In this document: positions 45,293 to 54,369 of the stretch, piece by piece
Layout: each line of letters starts with the position of its first letter
Position numbering within the stretch: position 1 is the stretch's first letter
Assembly (NCBI GenBank): GCA_964527215.1
Contig: CAZGNZ010000016.1
Coordinates: 26,887-90,886 of the forward strand
Direction of reading: 5' to 3'
From: CAZGNZ01 sp964527215
Lineage (GTDB): Bacteria; Fidelibacterota; Marinisomatia; SCGC-AAA003-L08; JACNLC01
DNA length: 64,000 nt
Notes under the pieces: model-generated
What the model saw: the letters and a program-made list of their open reading frames with translations, nothing else
Told to the model about the DNA's origin: nothing
Database searches by the model: none
Made by a program: the position numbers and the translations under genes

Positions 45293-46814
45293 ATCGGCTG
45301 TCATATGCCTGATATTTCTGCTGTCTTCGGCGGACGGCGACGTGATGGTCGTGGACACAGACATCATCGAATCCGCACAGGCAGAGTTTGAGAGTCATGA
45401 ATCGCAAATTTCAAAGACCGGGTTATGTCACTGCCGTCTGAGACTGGTACCGGAAGGACGTGCTGCCAAATGGCATTTCAGATATGAATCCGGCGCAGAT
45501 CTCAGGCAGTGGGGAATTCGGCTGGATCATGCTGCCGATGATACCTGTCTGGTGCCGGCATCCCTGTATGCGGCGTTCCGGTTAGGCAGTATTGAACTGA
45601 CAGCCGGCAGTCTGAAAATTGAAACCGGTCAGGGACTGCTGTTTGGCAGTCAGTTCGGCCGAACCCTGTCAGCCGCAGGCCACTGGTCTTTCATGAAAGA
45701 TCGAATGACTGCCAGGGCAGCATTGCCCGGCGCAGACTACGGCTGCCTGACAGGTATATTGTCCGGGACTGAAAATGTCATTTTGTTCAGCGGTGTCAGC
45801 CAGTCGGCTGCAGAGCTGCTCCTGCCAGCGGATTCAGATTCAAACCAGGGCATGAACGGTTGTTGGCAGACCGGTGCGGTTTCAGTTTGGAAAAAGGCAG
45901 CGGCACAGCTCAAGCTGCAGGTTTTGTATGAAACGGGTCTGCGCACAGCCGGACAGTCCCGCTGGACCGGAACCTTATGTTTTAATGTTATTCAGCCGCG
46001 CTGGTCACTGTCCGGTGAAACCGCATTGGAACGATGGTGCTGGATTTTGAATCTGAGGGCAGACATTCCCGGTGGTGAAACGGCGCTGCAGCTTCGCTGT
46101 CTTCCGGACCGGTGGCAGCCTGCCTGGGGAACACCGGCCGCCGCGCTGGGAACCGGAACCGGCGAACGTGCGGTCTACTGGGGACTGAACCATCGGAATC
46201 CGTTTATTGAAATCAGCACCAGCTTTCATACAGCGAAAGAATGGGAGCCGGAAGCCGGGTCTTTTGCTCAGCTGGAATCTGAATGGTCCCTGGAAATAAG
46301 ACCTTTGTGGCGGAAGGGTGCATGGCTGATAAGTTACCGGATGCACAGGCAGACGGAACTTCAGACCAATTTAATTTCCGGTTTGGAATTTTCTGAGCAG
46401 CATCCCCGTACAAAAATGAGTTTTCAGCTGACGGGAACTGTTCACGGGAAGCCGGAAGTGGTACTGAAATTCTGCGGGACAGTCATTCGTCATGAACACT
46501 CCGGGAATCAGACCGGATATCTGATAGGAGCACGTCAGAACTGGTGCAAGGTATGGGGACTGGACTGGCAGAGTGCCGTCTATCTGTACCGTACCAGTGA
46601 CTGGGAAAGCCGATTTTACGGGGGGATGGGCGGTTTCGCCGGGGAATTCCGGATCAGACCGCTGGCCGGCACCGGCTGTGAAGGATATGTGAAAACCAGA
46701 TGGAAAATTGATTCCGGTTGTTCCCTGGATTTTCGCTTCGGCTGGGACTGGAACCTCGAATCGGATTGCGAGCAGGAATTTAACGGAGCAATGCAGTTAA
46801 ATTACAGGGTTTGA
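45282..46814 (+). CDS. Exported outer-membrane-type beta-barrel protein
   Basis: A 510-residue protein of unrecognised family. The start is GTG 45282, inside the stop region of the previous gene. SAVICLIFLLSSADG is signal-like. The rest is rich in alternating beta strands with many W, Y and G residues (GSIELTAGSLKIETGQGLLFGSQFG, WHFRYESGADLRQWGIRL), and it ends FNGAMQLNYRV with a terminal aromatic-hydrophobic strand, as expected for a barrel. The GQGLLFG segment is reminiscent of helix-hairpin-helix-associated barrels in FCB bacteria but this is not certain. Confidence 0.7.
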   Translation: MGAKSAVICLIFLLSSADGDVMVVDTDIIESAQAEFESHESQISKTGLCHCRLRLVPEGRAAKWHFRYESGADLRQWGIRLDHAADDTCLVPASLYAAFRLGSIELTAGSLKIETGQGLLFGSQFGRTLSAAGHWSFMKDRMTARAALPGADYGCLTGILSGTENVILFSGVSQSAAELLLPADSDSNQGMNGCWQTGAVSVWKKAAAQLKLQVLYETGLRTAGQSRWTGTLCFNVIQPRWSLSGETALERWCWILNLRADIPGGETALQLRCLPDRWQPAWGTPAAALGTGTGERAVYWGLNHRNPFIEISTSFHTAKEWEPEAGSFAQLESEWSLEIRPLWRKGAWLISYRMHRQTELQTNLISGLEFSEQHPRTKMSFQLTGTVHGKPEVVLKFCGTVIRHEHSGNQTGYLIGARQNWCKVWGLDWQSAVYLYRTSDWESRFYGGMGGFAGEFRIRPLAGTGCEGYVKTRWKIDSGCSLDFRFGWDWNLESDCEQEFNGAMQLNYRV

Positions 46815-46889
46815 TATTCCGGGATTACGGTCATTATCCCATGAACCTGCAGGCGGGATGACGGGAAATGAATTCTCCAATCAACAGCT

Positions 46890-46980
46890 GAATCCGCCAG
46901 CTGGCGTGGCGGCGAAATAAAAAATGATTAAATCACTAATGATACCCCGTCCCGTCAGCTGACGGGCGGGGAAATTCATT
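46890..46980 (-). repeat. Dispersed two-hairpin repeat, copy 2 (inverted)
   Basis: The reverse complement of this 91-base segment aligns over its whole length with 24605-24698. Here the first hairpin is nearly perfect, CCCCGCCCGTCA / TGACGGGACGGGG around a central GCTGA-type core, and the second hairpin is CCGCCACGCCAGCTGGCGG. It lies between the outer-membrane-type genes and the next plus-strand gene, and may also act as a transcription or mRNA stability element. Confidence 0.75.
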
Positions 46981-47063
46981 GATTCGACGGGTTACAATTT
47001 CCGGATCTTAACAGTTCAATTGGATTCAGGACACCTTAATTTCACATTTAACGCGGATTGCAT

Positions 47064-47696
47064 ATGGGCCGAAAACTCTGTCCGAAAATTATCCTCGAAG
47101 GCACAAGACTCACATTCAAAACGGAATTGGCATTTGCACTGAACGAGCATCCCCGGGTGGTTGGCCCGCGCAAATACCGATATCATTCACCCATTATCAG
47201 TGCCGAGTGGTGCGGATTCACCAATTATCCATGGGGACGGGGACTTATCAATTTCAATGAGGAGGAAACCGAAAAAGCACTGGAAACCTATGCGACATGG
47301 CTGCGTCTGTTTCAACTTCAGCGGTATTACAGCTGGATTGTTGACCGTTTTCATCTGTCAACCAGAATGGTGCAGCGGAAGCTTTACAACCGCGAAATGG
47401 ATTTCAGCTGGCTGGAAAACGGCCTCAATGAACTGGGATTTGGACTGGTGCTGTGCACGCGCACGCCGGATTCATTCAGGGCAGCCAGGGAGGAACGTCT
47501 GAAGGTGTCGGGCAATCCCGGGCAGTATGATGATCTCGATTTGTTTGTACGGGAGCAGGAAGACATGGTCCGTCTTGCCGATGAATCCATCCTGCCGACT
47601 TTGGAACTGGACATGTCCCGAAACAATATCTCAGCTGCGGCGGATGAAGTGGCGGACTGGCTTATTGAAACAGAACTGCTGTATGCCGGGAACTGA
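47064..47696 (+). CDS. Kinase-like protein with degenerate P-loop
   Basis: A 210-residue protein with the layout of thymidylate/deoxynucleoside kinases. The N-terminal strand KIILEG is followed by GTRLTFKT (13-20), a Walker A in which the Gly before Lys19 is replaced by Phe18. DRFHLS at 94-99 matches the ERFHLS of the kinase-like protein at 18890-19552. A segment LVLCTRTPDSFRAAREERLK sits in the LID position. ATG 47064 is preferred over TTG 47058; the ribosome binding site is weak either way. It is seven bases upstream of the amidase gene. Catalytic ability is uncertain; it may bind nucleotide without turnover. Confidence 0.65.
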   Translation: MGRKLCPKIILEGTRLTFKTELAFALNEHPRVVGPRKYRYHSPIISAEWCGFTNYPWGRGLINFNEEETEKALETYATWLRLFQLQRYYSWIVDRFHLSTRMVQRKLYNREMDFSWLENGLNELGFGLVLCTRTPDSFRAAREERLKVSGNPGQYDDLDLFVREQEDMVRLADESILPTLELDMSRNNISAAADEVADWLIETELLYAGN

Positions 47697-47702
47697 TAAT
47701 TT

Positions 47703-49199
47703 ATGAAACCCTTATTACGGAATTGGCTGAAAACACCGACTGGCCGGGATCTGATTACCGCGGCTGCGGGTTTTTTTCTTCTGCTGCCGTGCATTGCTTT
47801 CGGAGCAAAAAGCAGTGAGTCGGCAGAGATTTACACCATACAGAACCGCAAGTATCTGGCAGCCCGCGCGTTGGCTGAGCAGCATAATGTCCGTACAGAA
47901 TACTATGAAAACAACAACAAGCTGGTTCTGAGATTTCCCGGAAAAAAAACCGTTCTGTCTGCTCACTGCTCTTTTCTTAAAATTGGTGATGACATATATC
48001 AGCTTCCCTATCCGGTATTATTCCAGGATAATGAATTCTATGTGCCTGCCCGCCGTTTTTCCGGAATTTTGAATGCCAATAACATGATGGCCATTGAACT
48101 GGACATCCGCAAAAACAAAGCCACTGCCACCTCTCCCGATTACAATCTCTGCGGTTTAAATATTGAAAACAAAGCCAACGGCTCCCTGATCCGAATCAAG
48201 ACCAGCCGTCTCTTTTCAAGTGAGGATGTCGGGGTGTCGTTTACCAGCGGCGGCTGGATGAGCATTACAGTCATGAATGGTCTCGTGGATTCCATCGGCA
48301 TTGCCGAATCGGTACTCCAGCCTCCGGTTCGAAGGGTGCGGACAGTCCAGTCAAGACAGTCGGCACAAGTGTCCCTGCTTCTGCAGTATTCAGTGGATGA
48401 TTACGATATGTCGGTTCAAGCCGGTGAACTGGTACTGGCCCTGCGGACCAATCTCCGTGAGAATGCTGAAAAAATCAAGGAAATGAGAAATCGATGGCTG
48501 CTGGATACAGTGGTCATTGATGCCGGACACGGCGGGAAAGATCCCGGCGCACTGGGTGTCTATAATCTGCAGGAAAAAACGGTAACCCTGGACATTGCCC
48601 GCAGGCTGGGCAAACTGATCTCCAAAAACATGGGCATCAAAGTGGTTTACACTCGGGAAGAGGATGTATTCGTGCCGTTGAAAGACCGGACGAGAATTGC
48701 GAATGAAGCAGGGGGAAAACTTTTCATCAGCATTCATGCCAATTCCACCGGCACCAGGAGAGCAAAAGGGGTAGAGACTTTTTTCCTGAGTCCGGCAAAA
48801 ACAAAGGATGCCATCGAGGTGGCGCAGCGGGAGAACTCTGTCATCGGATTCGAGGATGATCAGTCGGATTATGAGCATTTTTCCACGGAAGACGTCATTC
48901 TTTCCACCATGGCCCAGAGCATGTATATGAAGGAAAGCGAGCAGTTTGCCGCGTTGATCCAGAATGAATTTGACCGCAGTCTGAAAACCTATAACCGGGG
49001 CGTTAAGCAGGCAAAGTTTTATGTACTGGTGGGGGCATCCATGCCAAATGTGCTGGTGGAAGTGGGATTTCTGAGCAATAAAAAGGAATGCAAGCAGCTT
49101 GGATCGGCGTCCTATCGCCAGAAGATTGCGGAATCCATCTATGCAGCAGTCGTGGAATATAAAGACCGGTATGAGAGCAATATTTTGGGGGCCTACTGA
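47703..49199 (+). CDS. N-acetylmuramoyl-L-alanine amidase (Amidase_3)
   Basis: A 498-residue periplasmic zinc enzyme that cuts the amide bond between MurNAc and the stem peptide during cell separation. The N-terminus carries a hydrophobic export segment (TAAAGFFLLLPCIAFGA). Residues about 35-130 look like a copper-amine-oxidase N-terminal-type domain, 130-240 an AMIN-like beta domain, and about 270-490 the catalytic domain: VVIDAGHGGKDPGALG, LFISIHANS and NVLVEVGFLSNKKE carry the zinc ligands and catalytic Glu. It ends at the terminator at 49238. Confidence 0.93.
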   Translation: MKPLLRNWLKTPTGRDLITAAAGFFLLLPCIAFGAKSSESAEIYTIQNRKYLAARALAEQHNVRTEYYENNNKLVLRFPGKKTVLSAHCSFLKIGDDIYQLPYPVLFQDNEFYVPARRFSGILNANNMMAIELDIRKNKATATSPDYNLCGLNIENKANGSLIRIKTSRLFSSEDVGVSFTSGGWMSITVMNGLVDSIGIAESVLQPPVRRVRTVQSRQSAQVSLLLQYSVDDYDMSVQAGELVLALRTNLRENAEKIKEMRNRWLLDTVVIDAGHGGKDPGALGVYNLQEKTVTLDIARRLGKLISKNMGIKVVYTREEDVFVPLKDRTRIANEAGGKLFISIHANSTGTRRAKGVETFFLSPAKTKDAIEVAQRENSVIGFEDDQSDYEHFSTEDVILSTMAQSMYMKESEQFAALIQNEFDRSLKTYNRGVKQAKFYVLVGASMPNVLVEVGFLSNKKECKQLGSASYRQKIAESIYAAVVEYKDRYESNILGAY

Positions 49200-49237
49200 A
49201 AACGTGTTTTTTCATTTCGCAATTTGGAAATCGGAAC

Positions 49238-49271
49238 CAGACCGGCATCTAACGGTCTGTTTTGTTTTTTT
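49238..49271 (+). terminator. Rho-independent terminator after the amidase gene
   Basis: Stem CAGACCG (49238-49244) / CGGTCTG (49253-49259) with an eight-base loop, followed by TTTTGTTTTTTT. It lies about 40 bases past the amidase stop. Confidence 0.9.
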
Positions 49272-49370
49272 GCATGAAGGCAGTGATTGAGCGGTACTCA
49301 ATGAGAACAGGGCAATGGTTCCAGAAAACGTCATCACCGCCGGTAATCTGAATTGGAGTCTGCGAGGATC

Positions 49371-50585
49371 ATGAATTCTCTTCATCCTTCTGTTGCTTTT
49401 CTTTATTCCCGTCAGAATATGGGAATCAAGCTCGGACTGGGCCGAACGGTCGAACTGATGGAGGCCGTGGGCAGTCCTCATCTTCGGCTGCCCTGCATTC
49501 AGATAGTGGGAACCAACGGAAAGGGATCAACGGCAGCCTTTGCGGCAAGGATTTTTCAGACGGCCGGAATTAAAACCGGGCTGTCCACATCCCCGCATCT
49601 GGTGAACGTGAATGAGCGAATCCGAATCAACGGCACGGTTATTCCAAATCAGGCAATAATTGAATTCGTGGATTCTTTTCGGCAGGACATTGAGCGGATC
49701 GGATCATCCTTTTTTGAGTGCATAACCGCGATGGCATTCTGGTATTTTGATATTGAACAGGTTGATATTGCGGTACTGGAGACCGGCTTGGGCGGACGTC
49801 TGGACAGTGTTTCCGTGTGTCAGCCGAAGCTGGTGCTTGTGAGTTCGATTGCACTGGATCATACTGAGATTCTCGGAAGCAGTCTGGCTGAAATTGCCGC
49901 AGAAAAGGCCGGAGCTTTCAAGGCGCATGTGCCGTGTATCTCCGTTCCCCAGCAGGCGGAGGCTGCGGAAATTCTGAAGCAGATGGCACAAAAGGCGGGA
50001 ACAAATATACGATTTATCAATCCGGAAAAAACAACGGGAATAGATCTGGGTCTCCATGGGTCTCATCAGTGTCAGAACGCTGCACTTGCAATGACGGCCG
50101 CCTTGGAGCTGTCAGAGCTTGAAATTTCGCAAAAGGATATCAGAAAAGGACTTGCAGCCACCCGCTGGCCGGGCCGGTTTCAGATTCTGGACAAGTCACC
50201 ACTGGTTGTTTTTGATGTGGGACACAATGAAGCAGGCATCACCAGTTTCCTGGATGAATTTGAAAAAGTATCAAAATACAGGCCATCAGTACTCATACTG
50301 GCCTTGCAACATCGTAAAAGGATTGTTAATATTATACCTCGAATTGAGCAGATTTTTCATCGAGTTGTCTGCACAGAAACAGATGCGCAGAACACAATGA
50401 ATGCTGATTTGTTATGCAGTCAGTTTTCCAATTCCATTCAGCGAGAAATTGAACCGGACTGTGAAATTGCGATTCGGAACACGCTGACTCAGTTACACTC
50501 CAGTGATGCGTTGGCGATTGTAGGCAGCCACTATCTTGGGCAAGCGGTCTGCCGGAATTTTAAATTCTCTTTTTCCAAACTGTAA
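49371..50585 (+). CDS. folC: Folylpolyglutamate synthase / dihydrofolate synthase
   Basis: A 404-residue Mur-ligase-like enzyme that adds glutamate to dihydropteroate and/or tetrahydrofolate using ATP. P-loop IVGTNGKGSTAAF, TSPHLVNVNERIRING, ETGLGGRLDSVSV and SSIALDHTEILGSSLAEIAAEKAGAFK are FolC signatures, and VVFDVGHNEAGI marks the C-terminal domain. ATG 49371 has GAGG just upstream; a TTG six codons earlier is less likely. Confidence 0.95.
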   Translation: MNSLHPSVAFLYSRQNMGIKLGLGRTVELMEAVGSPHLRLPCIQIVGTNGKGSTAAFAARIFQTAGIKTGLSTSPHLVNVNERIRINGTVIPNQAIIEFVDSFRQDIERIGSSFFECITAMAFWYFDIEQVDIAVLETGLGGRLDSVSVCQPKLVLVSSIALDHTEILGSSLAEIAAEKAGAFKAHVPCISVPQQAEAAEILKQMAQKAGTNIRFINPEKTTGIDLGLHGSHQCQNAALAMTAALELSELEISQKDIRKGLAATRWPGRFQILDKSPLVVFDVGHNEAGITSFLDEFEKVSKYRPSVLILALQHRKRIVNIIPRIEQIFHRVVCTETDAQNTMNADLLCSQFSNSIQREIEPDCEIAIRNTLTQLHSSDALAIVGSHYLGQAVCRNFKFSFSKL

Positions 50586-50706
50586 AACGGTTTTAGATTT
50601 CACTAACGGAGCGTGCCACATTTTCTTCCGGAATTATTCATTTAACCCATTTGCGTAATATTCCAGATTTCAATCTTTCACAATAAACACAAACGAAGTA
50701 ATCAAA

Positions 50707-51975
50707 TTGCTAAAAAATTCGACTACCATGGAGATCAATGAGCTTCAGGCTTTGACAGTCAAGGAACTGCATAAGTTTGCCAGCGAGATAGGAGCATCTG
50801 ACTATACGGGGCTTCGCAAACAGGATTTAATCAAACGTATTCTGGAAGTCCAGGCAGAAAACAACGGAAATATTTTTGCTGCCGGGGTTCTCGAAATTCT
50901 GCCTGACGGCTATGGTTTTTTGCGATCACCGGATTACAGTTACCTGCCGGGTCCGGATGATATTTACGTATCCCATTCACAAATAAAAAAATTCAGTCTT
51001 CGCACCGGCTCCCTGGTGTCCGGACAGGTTCGTCCTCCTAAGGATAATGAGCGGTTTTTTGCTTTGCTGAAGGTTGAGACCATCAACGGTCTGCCGCCTG
51101 AACAGGCAAAGAAAAATATCCATTTTGATAATCTCACGCCCTTGTTTCCCGATGAAAAGATCAAGCTGGAAGTGGCTGCGCGTGATTTTTCAACCCGCCT
51201 GATAGACATGATTGCACCTGTAGGGAAGGGGCAGCGCGGTCTGATCGTCGCTCAGCCCAAAACAGGGAAAACCATACTCCTGCAGAAGATTGCCAATGCC
51301 ATTACAACCAATCATCCTGAAATCAAGCTGATTATTCTGCTTATTGATGAACGTCCGGAAGAGGTCACAGATATGGCCCGTCATGTAAAAGCGGAAGTGG
51401 TGGCATCCACATTTGATGAACCTTCCGAACGGCATGTCAATGTTTCGGAAATGGTACTTGAAAAAGCAAAGCGGTCGGTTGAAGCCGGAGATGATGTGGT
51501 CATTCTGCTGGATTCCATTACACGGCTGGCCCGTGCTCATAATGCCGTCATTCCACACAGTGGGAAAATACTCTCCGGCGGTGTGGACTCCAATGCACTG
51601 CACAAGCCCAAACGTTTTTTCGGCGCTGCCCGGAATGTGGAAGGCGGAGGCAGTTTAACCATTATTTCCACTGCCCTTATCGATACAGGCAGCCGAATGG
51701 ATGAAGTGATCTTTGAAGAGTTCAAGGGGACTGGAAACATGGAACTGGTTCTGGATCGGAACCTCAGTGACAAGCGCATCTTTCCTTCCATTGATATCCT
51801 GCGCTCAGGAACTCGGCGTGAGGATAGGCTGATCGGCAGGAAAGACCTTTCCCGAATCTGGCTGCTTCGGAAACTGCTCAGTGAAATGACCACAGTAGAA
51901 GCCATGGAATTTTTACTGGAGAAGCTGGCCCGGACCAAATCCAATCGGGAGTTTCTTGATTCAATGAGTTCATAA
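50707..51975 (+). CDS. rho: Transcription termination factor Rho
   Basis: A 422-residue RNA-dependent ATPase that ends transcription. The N-terminal helical Rho_N domain (about 8-48), the cold-shock-like RNA-binding domain (about 55-125, GVLEILPDGYGFLRSPDYSYL) and the RecA-like ATPase with Walker A AQPKTGKT (182-189), DERPEEVTDM and the Q/R loops are all present. TTG 50707 is the annotated start here; ATG 50728 is an alternative and the ribosome binding site is weak in both cases. It starts the run rho, Cas6-like, aminotransferase, rpmE. Confidence 0.97.
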   Translation: MLKNSTTMEINELQALTVKELHKFASEIGASDYTGLRKQDLIKRILEVQAENNGNIFAAGVLEILPDGYGFLRSPDYSYLPGPDDIYVSHSQIKKFSLRTGSLVSGQVRPPKDNERFFALLKVETINGLPPEQAKKNIHFDNLTPLFPDEKIKLEVAARDFSTRLIDMIAPVGKGQRGLIVAQPKTGKTILLQKIANAITTNHPEIKLIILLIDERPEEVTDMARHVKAEVVASTFDEPSERHVNVSEMVLEKAKRSVEAGDDVVILLDSITRLARAHNAVIPHSGKILSGGVDSNALHKPKRFFGAARNVEGGGSLTIISTALIDTGSRMDEVIFEEFKGTGNMELVLDRNLSDKRIFPSIDILRSGTRREDRLIGRKDLSRIWLLRKLLSEMTTVEAMEFLLEKLARTKSNREFLDSMSS

Positions 51976-52007
51976 GCAATACTAAACCAGAAAACAATAA
52001 ATATACT

Positions 52008-52799
52008 ATGCAACATCGTGACTATTCTGTGCCGTTAAAATCGCTGTTTGTGCGTCTGATTTTTGACCAGCCGGTTGACGCAACTCCCTTTGTAATCAAA
52101 GGGCTGGTCATGAGAACTTTTCCCAATGAAAAATTTGTGTCCTTCATTAACGGGGAGCTGCACGGTGTGTACCTCTACCCGCGGATACAAGTGAAAGTGC
52201 TGCGCAAACAGTTGTGTGTTTTTGCTGTCAATGAAGGAATTTCACCCACTCGTTCCCTGCTAGATAAGCTGGAATACCTCGAGATAGAGGGCAACCGTTA
52301 CACCATCATTGACCGGGATGAGAAATTTCAGGAAAAAGATCTGTTTACAATCACACCCAATCAGTACCATAAATACAAATTTATTACTCCCTGGGTAGCA
52401 CTGAACGAGAGGCAGCTGGCTCAGTATGAACCTCTTTTTTCAAATGAACGGAGAATGTACCTGAATAATCTGCTGGTGAAAAATCTGGAATTTGTTGCCG
52501 ATAATCTGGGACGCTCACCCAGTGAAGAAATACAAGTCCGTTTTACATCCAGTTCACTGACTCCGAAAACAATTGAATACAGTAAATACGGTTCCTTTAA
52601 AGGGTATTTCACTTCCAATCTGATTCTGCCGGATTATCTCGGGCTTGGAAACAGTATTTCCAAAGGACTTGGAACACTCATCAAACTGGAAGACATCCGG
52701 AGAGATGATGAAGAGCCTGAGGACAAAAAACAGAACGATGAACTGGAAGACAATATCGGCAACCGTATCGAAGACCATCCGGATCACCCCTACTCCTGA
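52008..52799 (+). CDS. Cas6-like (Cas6b-type) predicted RNA-binding protein
   Basis: A 263-residue protein whose organisation recalls Cas6 proteins of Bacteroidetes-type CRISPR systems: an N-terminal strand (LFVRLIFDQPV), FPNEKFVSF, HGVYLYPRIQVKV (H52), a helical middle IALN-like part (WVALNERQLAQYEPL) and the C-terminal glycine-rich loop LPDYLGLGNSISKGLGTL (207-224), the hallmark of Cas6 second RRM folds. The last 35 residues are an acidic, charged tail. In CRISPR systems Cas6 cuts pre-crRNA; here no CRISPR array or cas gene is nearby, so it may serve cellular RNA. It lies 32 bases after rho and 90 bases before the aminotransferase; no ribosome binding site is evident. Confidence 0.65.
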   Translation: MQHRDYSVPLKSLFVRLIFDQPVDATPFVIKGLVMRTFPNEKFVSFINGELHGVYLYPRIQVKVLRKQLCVFAVNEGISPTRSLLDKLEYLEIEGNRYTIIDRDEKFQEKDLFTITPNQYHKYKFITPWVALNERQLAQYEPLFSNERRMYLNNLLVKNLEFVADNLGRSPSEEIQVRFTSSSLTPKTIEYSKYGSFKGYFTSNLILPDYLGLGNSISKGLGTLIKLEDIRRDDEEPEDKKQNDELEDNIGNRIEDHPDHPYS

Positions 52800-52889
52800 T
52801 CCTGAAGTCCAGAATCCGTCTGTTAATTCGATTGGACATGCTCTAATAATTCCCGTAATATAGCGGGCTCAAAATTATTGGAAAAATAC

Positions 52890-54074
52890 ATGTTTACAGA
52901 TCGAATTGACCGAATTAAACCCTCTGCAACCCTGCGGATGACGGCCCGCGCCGCTGAACTGCGTGCTGCCGGGAAAGACGTCGTCAATCTCAGCGTAGGC
53001 GAACCTGATTTTCGTACACCGGAAAACATTCGGAATGCCGGTATCTACGCCATTAATAATGGTATTACAACCTATACTCCCGGCCCTGGTATGATGGAAC
53101 TGCGGCAGGCCGTCTGTGATAAACTTCAAAGAGACAATCAACTGGATTTTTCTCCCCAGAACATCATTGTCAGCTGCGGCGGAAAACATTCCCTGTATAA
53201 CATCTGTCAGGTGCTCTTTCAGGGCGGTGATGAAGTCATCGTTTTCACACCGTACTGGGTGTCGTTCCCCGAGTTCATAAGTGTCACCGGAGCTGCCCCG
53301 GTTTTTGTGAATACAAATCCTGAACAGCAGTTTGAACCGAATATGGATGAACTGGCCGGCAAAATCAATGACCGCACCCGGGGAATGATAATCAATACTC
53401 CGTCCAACCCGACCGGCGGTGTCTGGAGTGATGATACAATCAGGGAAGTTTTGGCGCTGGCAGACAAGCACAATCTGTGGGTGATCGCAGATGAATGCTA
53501 CGAACAGTTTGTCTATGACCATCCCTTTACCAGTCTGGCAAATTTGTCTGAAAATCCGGAAAAGGTAATCACGATTCAAAGCTGCTCAAAAACATATGCC
53601 ATGACAGGCTGGCGGATTGGATACACTGCAACCACGAAAGAAATCACCAAAGCCATGTCCAAACTGCAGGGGCAAAGCACATCCTGTCCCAACAGTATTG
53701 CCCAATATGCGGCTATCGAAGCATTGAAGGGCGATCAGGGATCGATTGCAGAGATGCGAAACACATTCCTGAAAAGACGGGATATGGTTATTCCCAGGCT
53801 GAACAGCATTGAAGGGTTGTCCTGCCGGACTCCCGGTGGCGCGTTTTATGCCTTTCCGGATGTCACTGCATTTTTCGGCAAAAAGGCCAATGGCATCACC
53901 ATCGAATGTCCGGAAGATGTCTCAATGTACCTGCTGAATGAAACATCAGTGGTTACCGTTGCAGGTGAAGGATTTGGCTCACAGGATCATATCCGTTTAT
54001 CCTATGCCGCATCAGATGCGGATTTAATCAAAGGCCTGGATCGAATAGAGTCAGCCCTGTCAGAATTAGCATAA
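52890..54074 (+). CDS. Class I pyridoxal-phosphate aminotransferase (aspartate aminotransferase-like)
   Basis: A 394-residue enzyme of the aspartate aminotransferase Ib subgroup: RAAGKDVVNLSVGEPDFRTP, TYTPGPGMMELRQAV, NTPSNPTGGVW, IADECYEQFVYD and SCSKTYAMTGWRIGY with the PLP-binding Lys. It moves amino groups between aspartate (or a related acid) and 2-oxoglutarate. ATG 52890 is preferred over TTG 52878. It lies between the Cas6-like gene and rpmE. Confidence 0.95.
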   Translation: MFTDRIDRIKPSATLRMTARAAELRAAGKDVVNLSVGEPDFRTPENIRNAGIYAINNGITTYTPGPGMMELRQAVCDKLQRDNQLDFSPQNIIVSCGGKHSLYNICQVLFQGGDEVIVFTPYWVSFPEFISVTGAAPVFVNTNPEQQFEPNMDELAGKINDRTRGMIINTPSNPTGGVWSDDTIREVLALADKHNLWVIADECYEQFVYDHPFTSLANLSENPEKVITIQSCSKTYAMTGWRIGYTATTKEITKAMSKLQGQSTSCPNSIAQYAAIEALKGDQGSIAEMRNTFLKRRDMVIPRLNSIEGLSCRTPGGAFYAFPDVTAFFGKKANGITIECPEDVSMYLLNETSVVTVAGEGFGSQDHIRLSYAASDADLIKGLDRIESALSELA

Positions 54075-54085
54075 AGGAGAATGCC

Positions 54086-54301
54086 ATGAGAAAAGGAATC
54101 CATCCTGAATATAAAACCGGAAAAGTACGCTGTGCCTGCGGTAATGAATTTGAAATCCGCATGACGGTTGACAGCCTGAATGTGGAAATCTGCAGCAAAT
54201 GTCACCCGTATTTTACCGGCAAGCAAAACCTGGTGGATACCGCCGGGCGTATTGAAAAATATATGCGCAAATATAACTTATCTGAGTCAGACCTCAGCTG
54301 A
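54086..54301 (+). CDS. rpmE: 50S ribosomal protein L31
   Basis: A 71-residue ribosomal protein: MRKGIHPEYKTGKVRCACG, the zinc-binding cysteines C16, C18 and the CSKCHPYFTG motif, and a basic C-terminus. AAAGGAG lies before the ATG. Linkage to rho is common in bacteria; here two genes separate them. The terminator at 54322-54354 follows. Confidence 0.98.
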   Translation: MRKGIHPEYKTGKVRCACGNEFEIRMTVDSLNVEICSKCHPYFTGKQNLVDTAGRIEKYMRKYNLSESDLS

Positions 54302-54321
54302 ACTGAAAATTGCTGTAAAAA

Positions 54322-54354
54322 AATGGGCCGCTCTTCTGAACGGCCCATTTTTAT
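54322..54354 (+). terminator. Bidirectional intrinsic terminator
   Basis: AATGGGCCG / CGGCCCATT stem (54322-54330 / 54341-54349) with a ten-base loop, followed by a T-rich run on the plus strand and by a run of seven T on the minus strand. It serves rpmE from one side and the dockerin peptidase gene from the other. Confidence 0.9.
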
Positions 54355-54369
54355 ATCTGTCAGGATTGG

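Noticed and set aside
52008..52799. CRISPR locus around the Cas6-like gene
   Set aside because: No regularly spaced direct repeats and no cas1, cas2 or effector genes anywhere in the window.
52875..53579. Minus-strand frame of 234 codons
   Set aside because: Shadow of the aminotransferase gene; no start signal.
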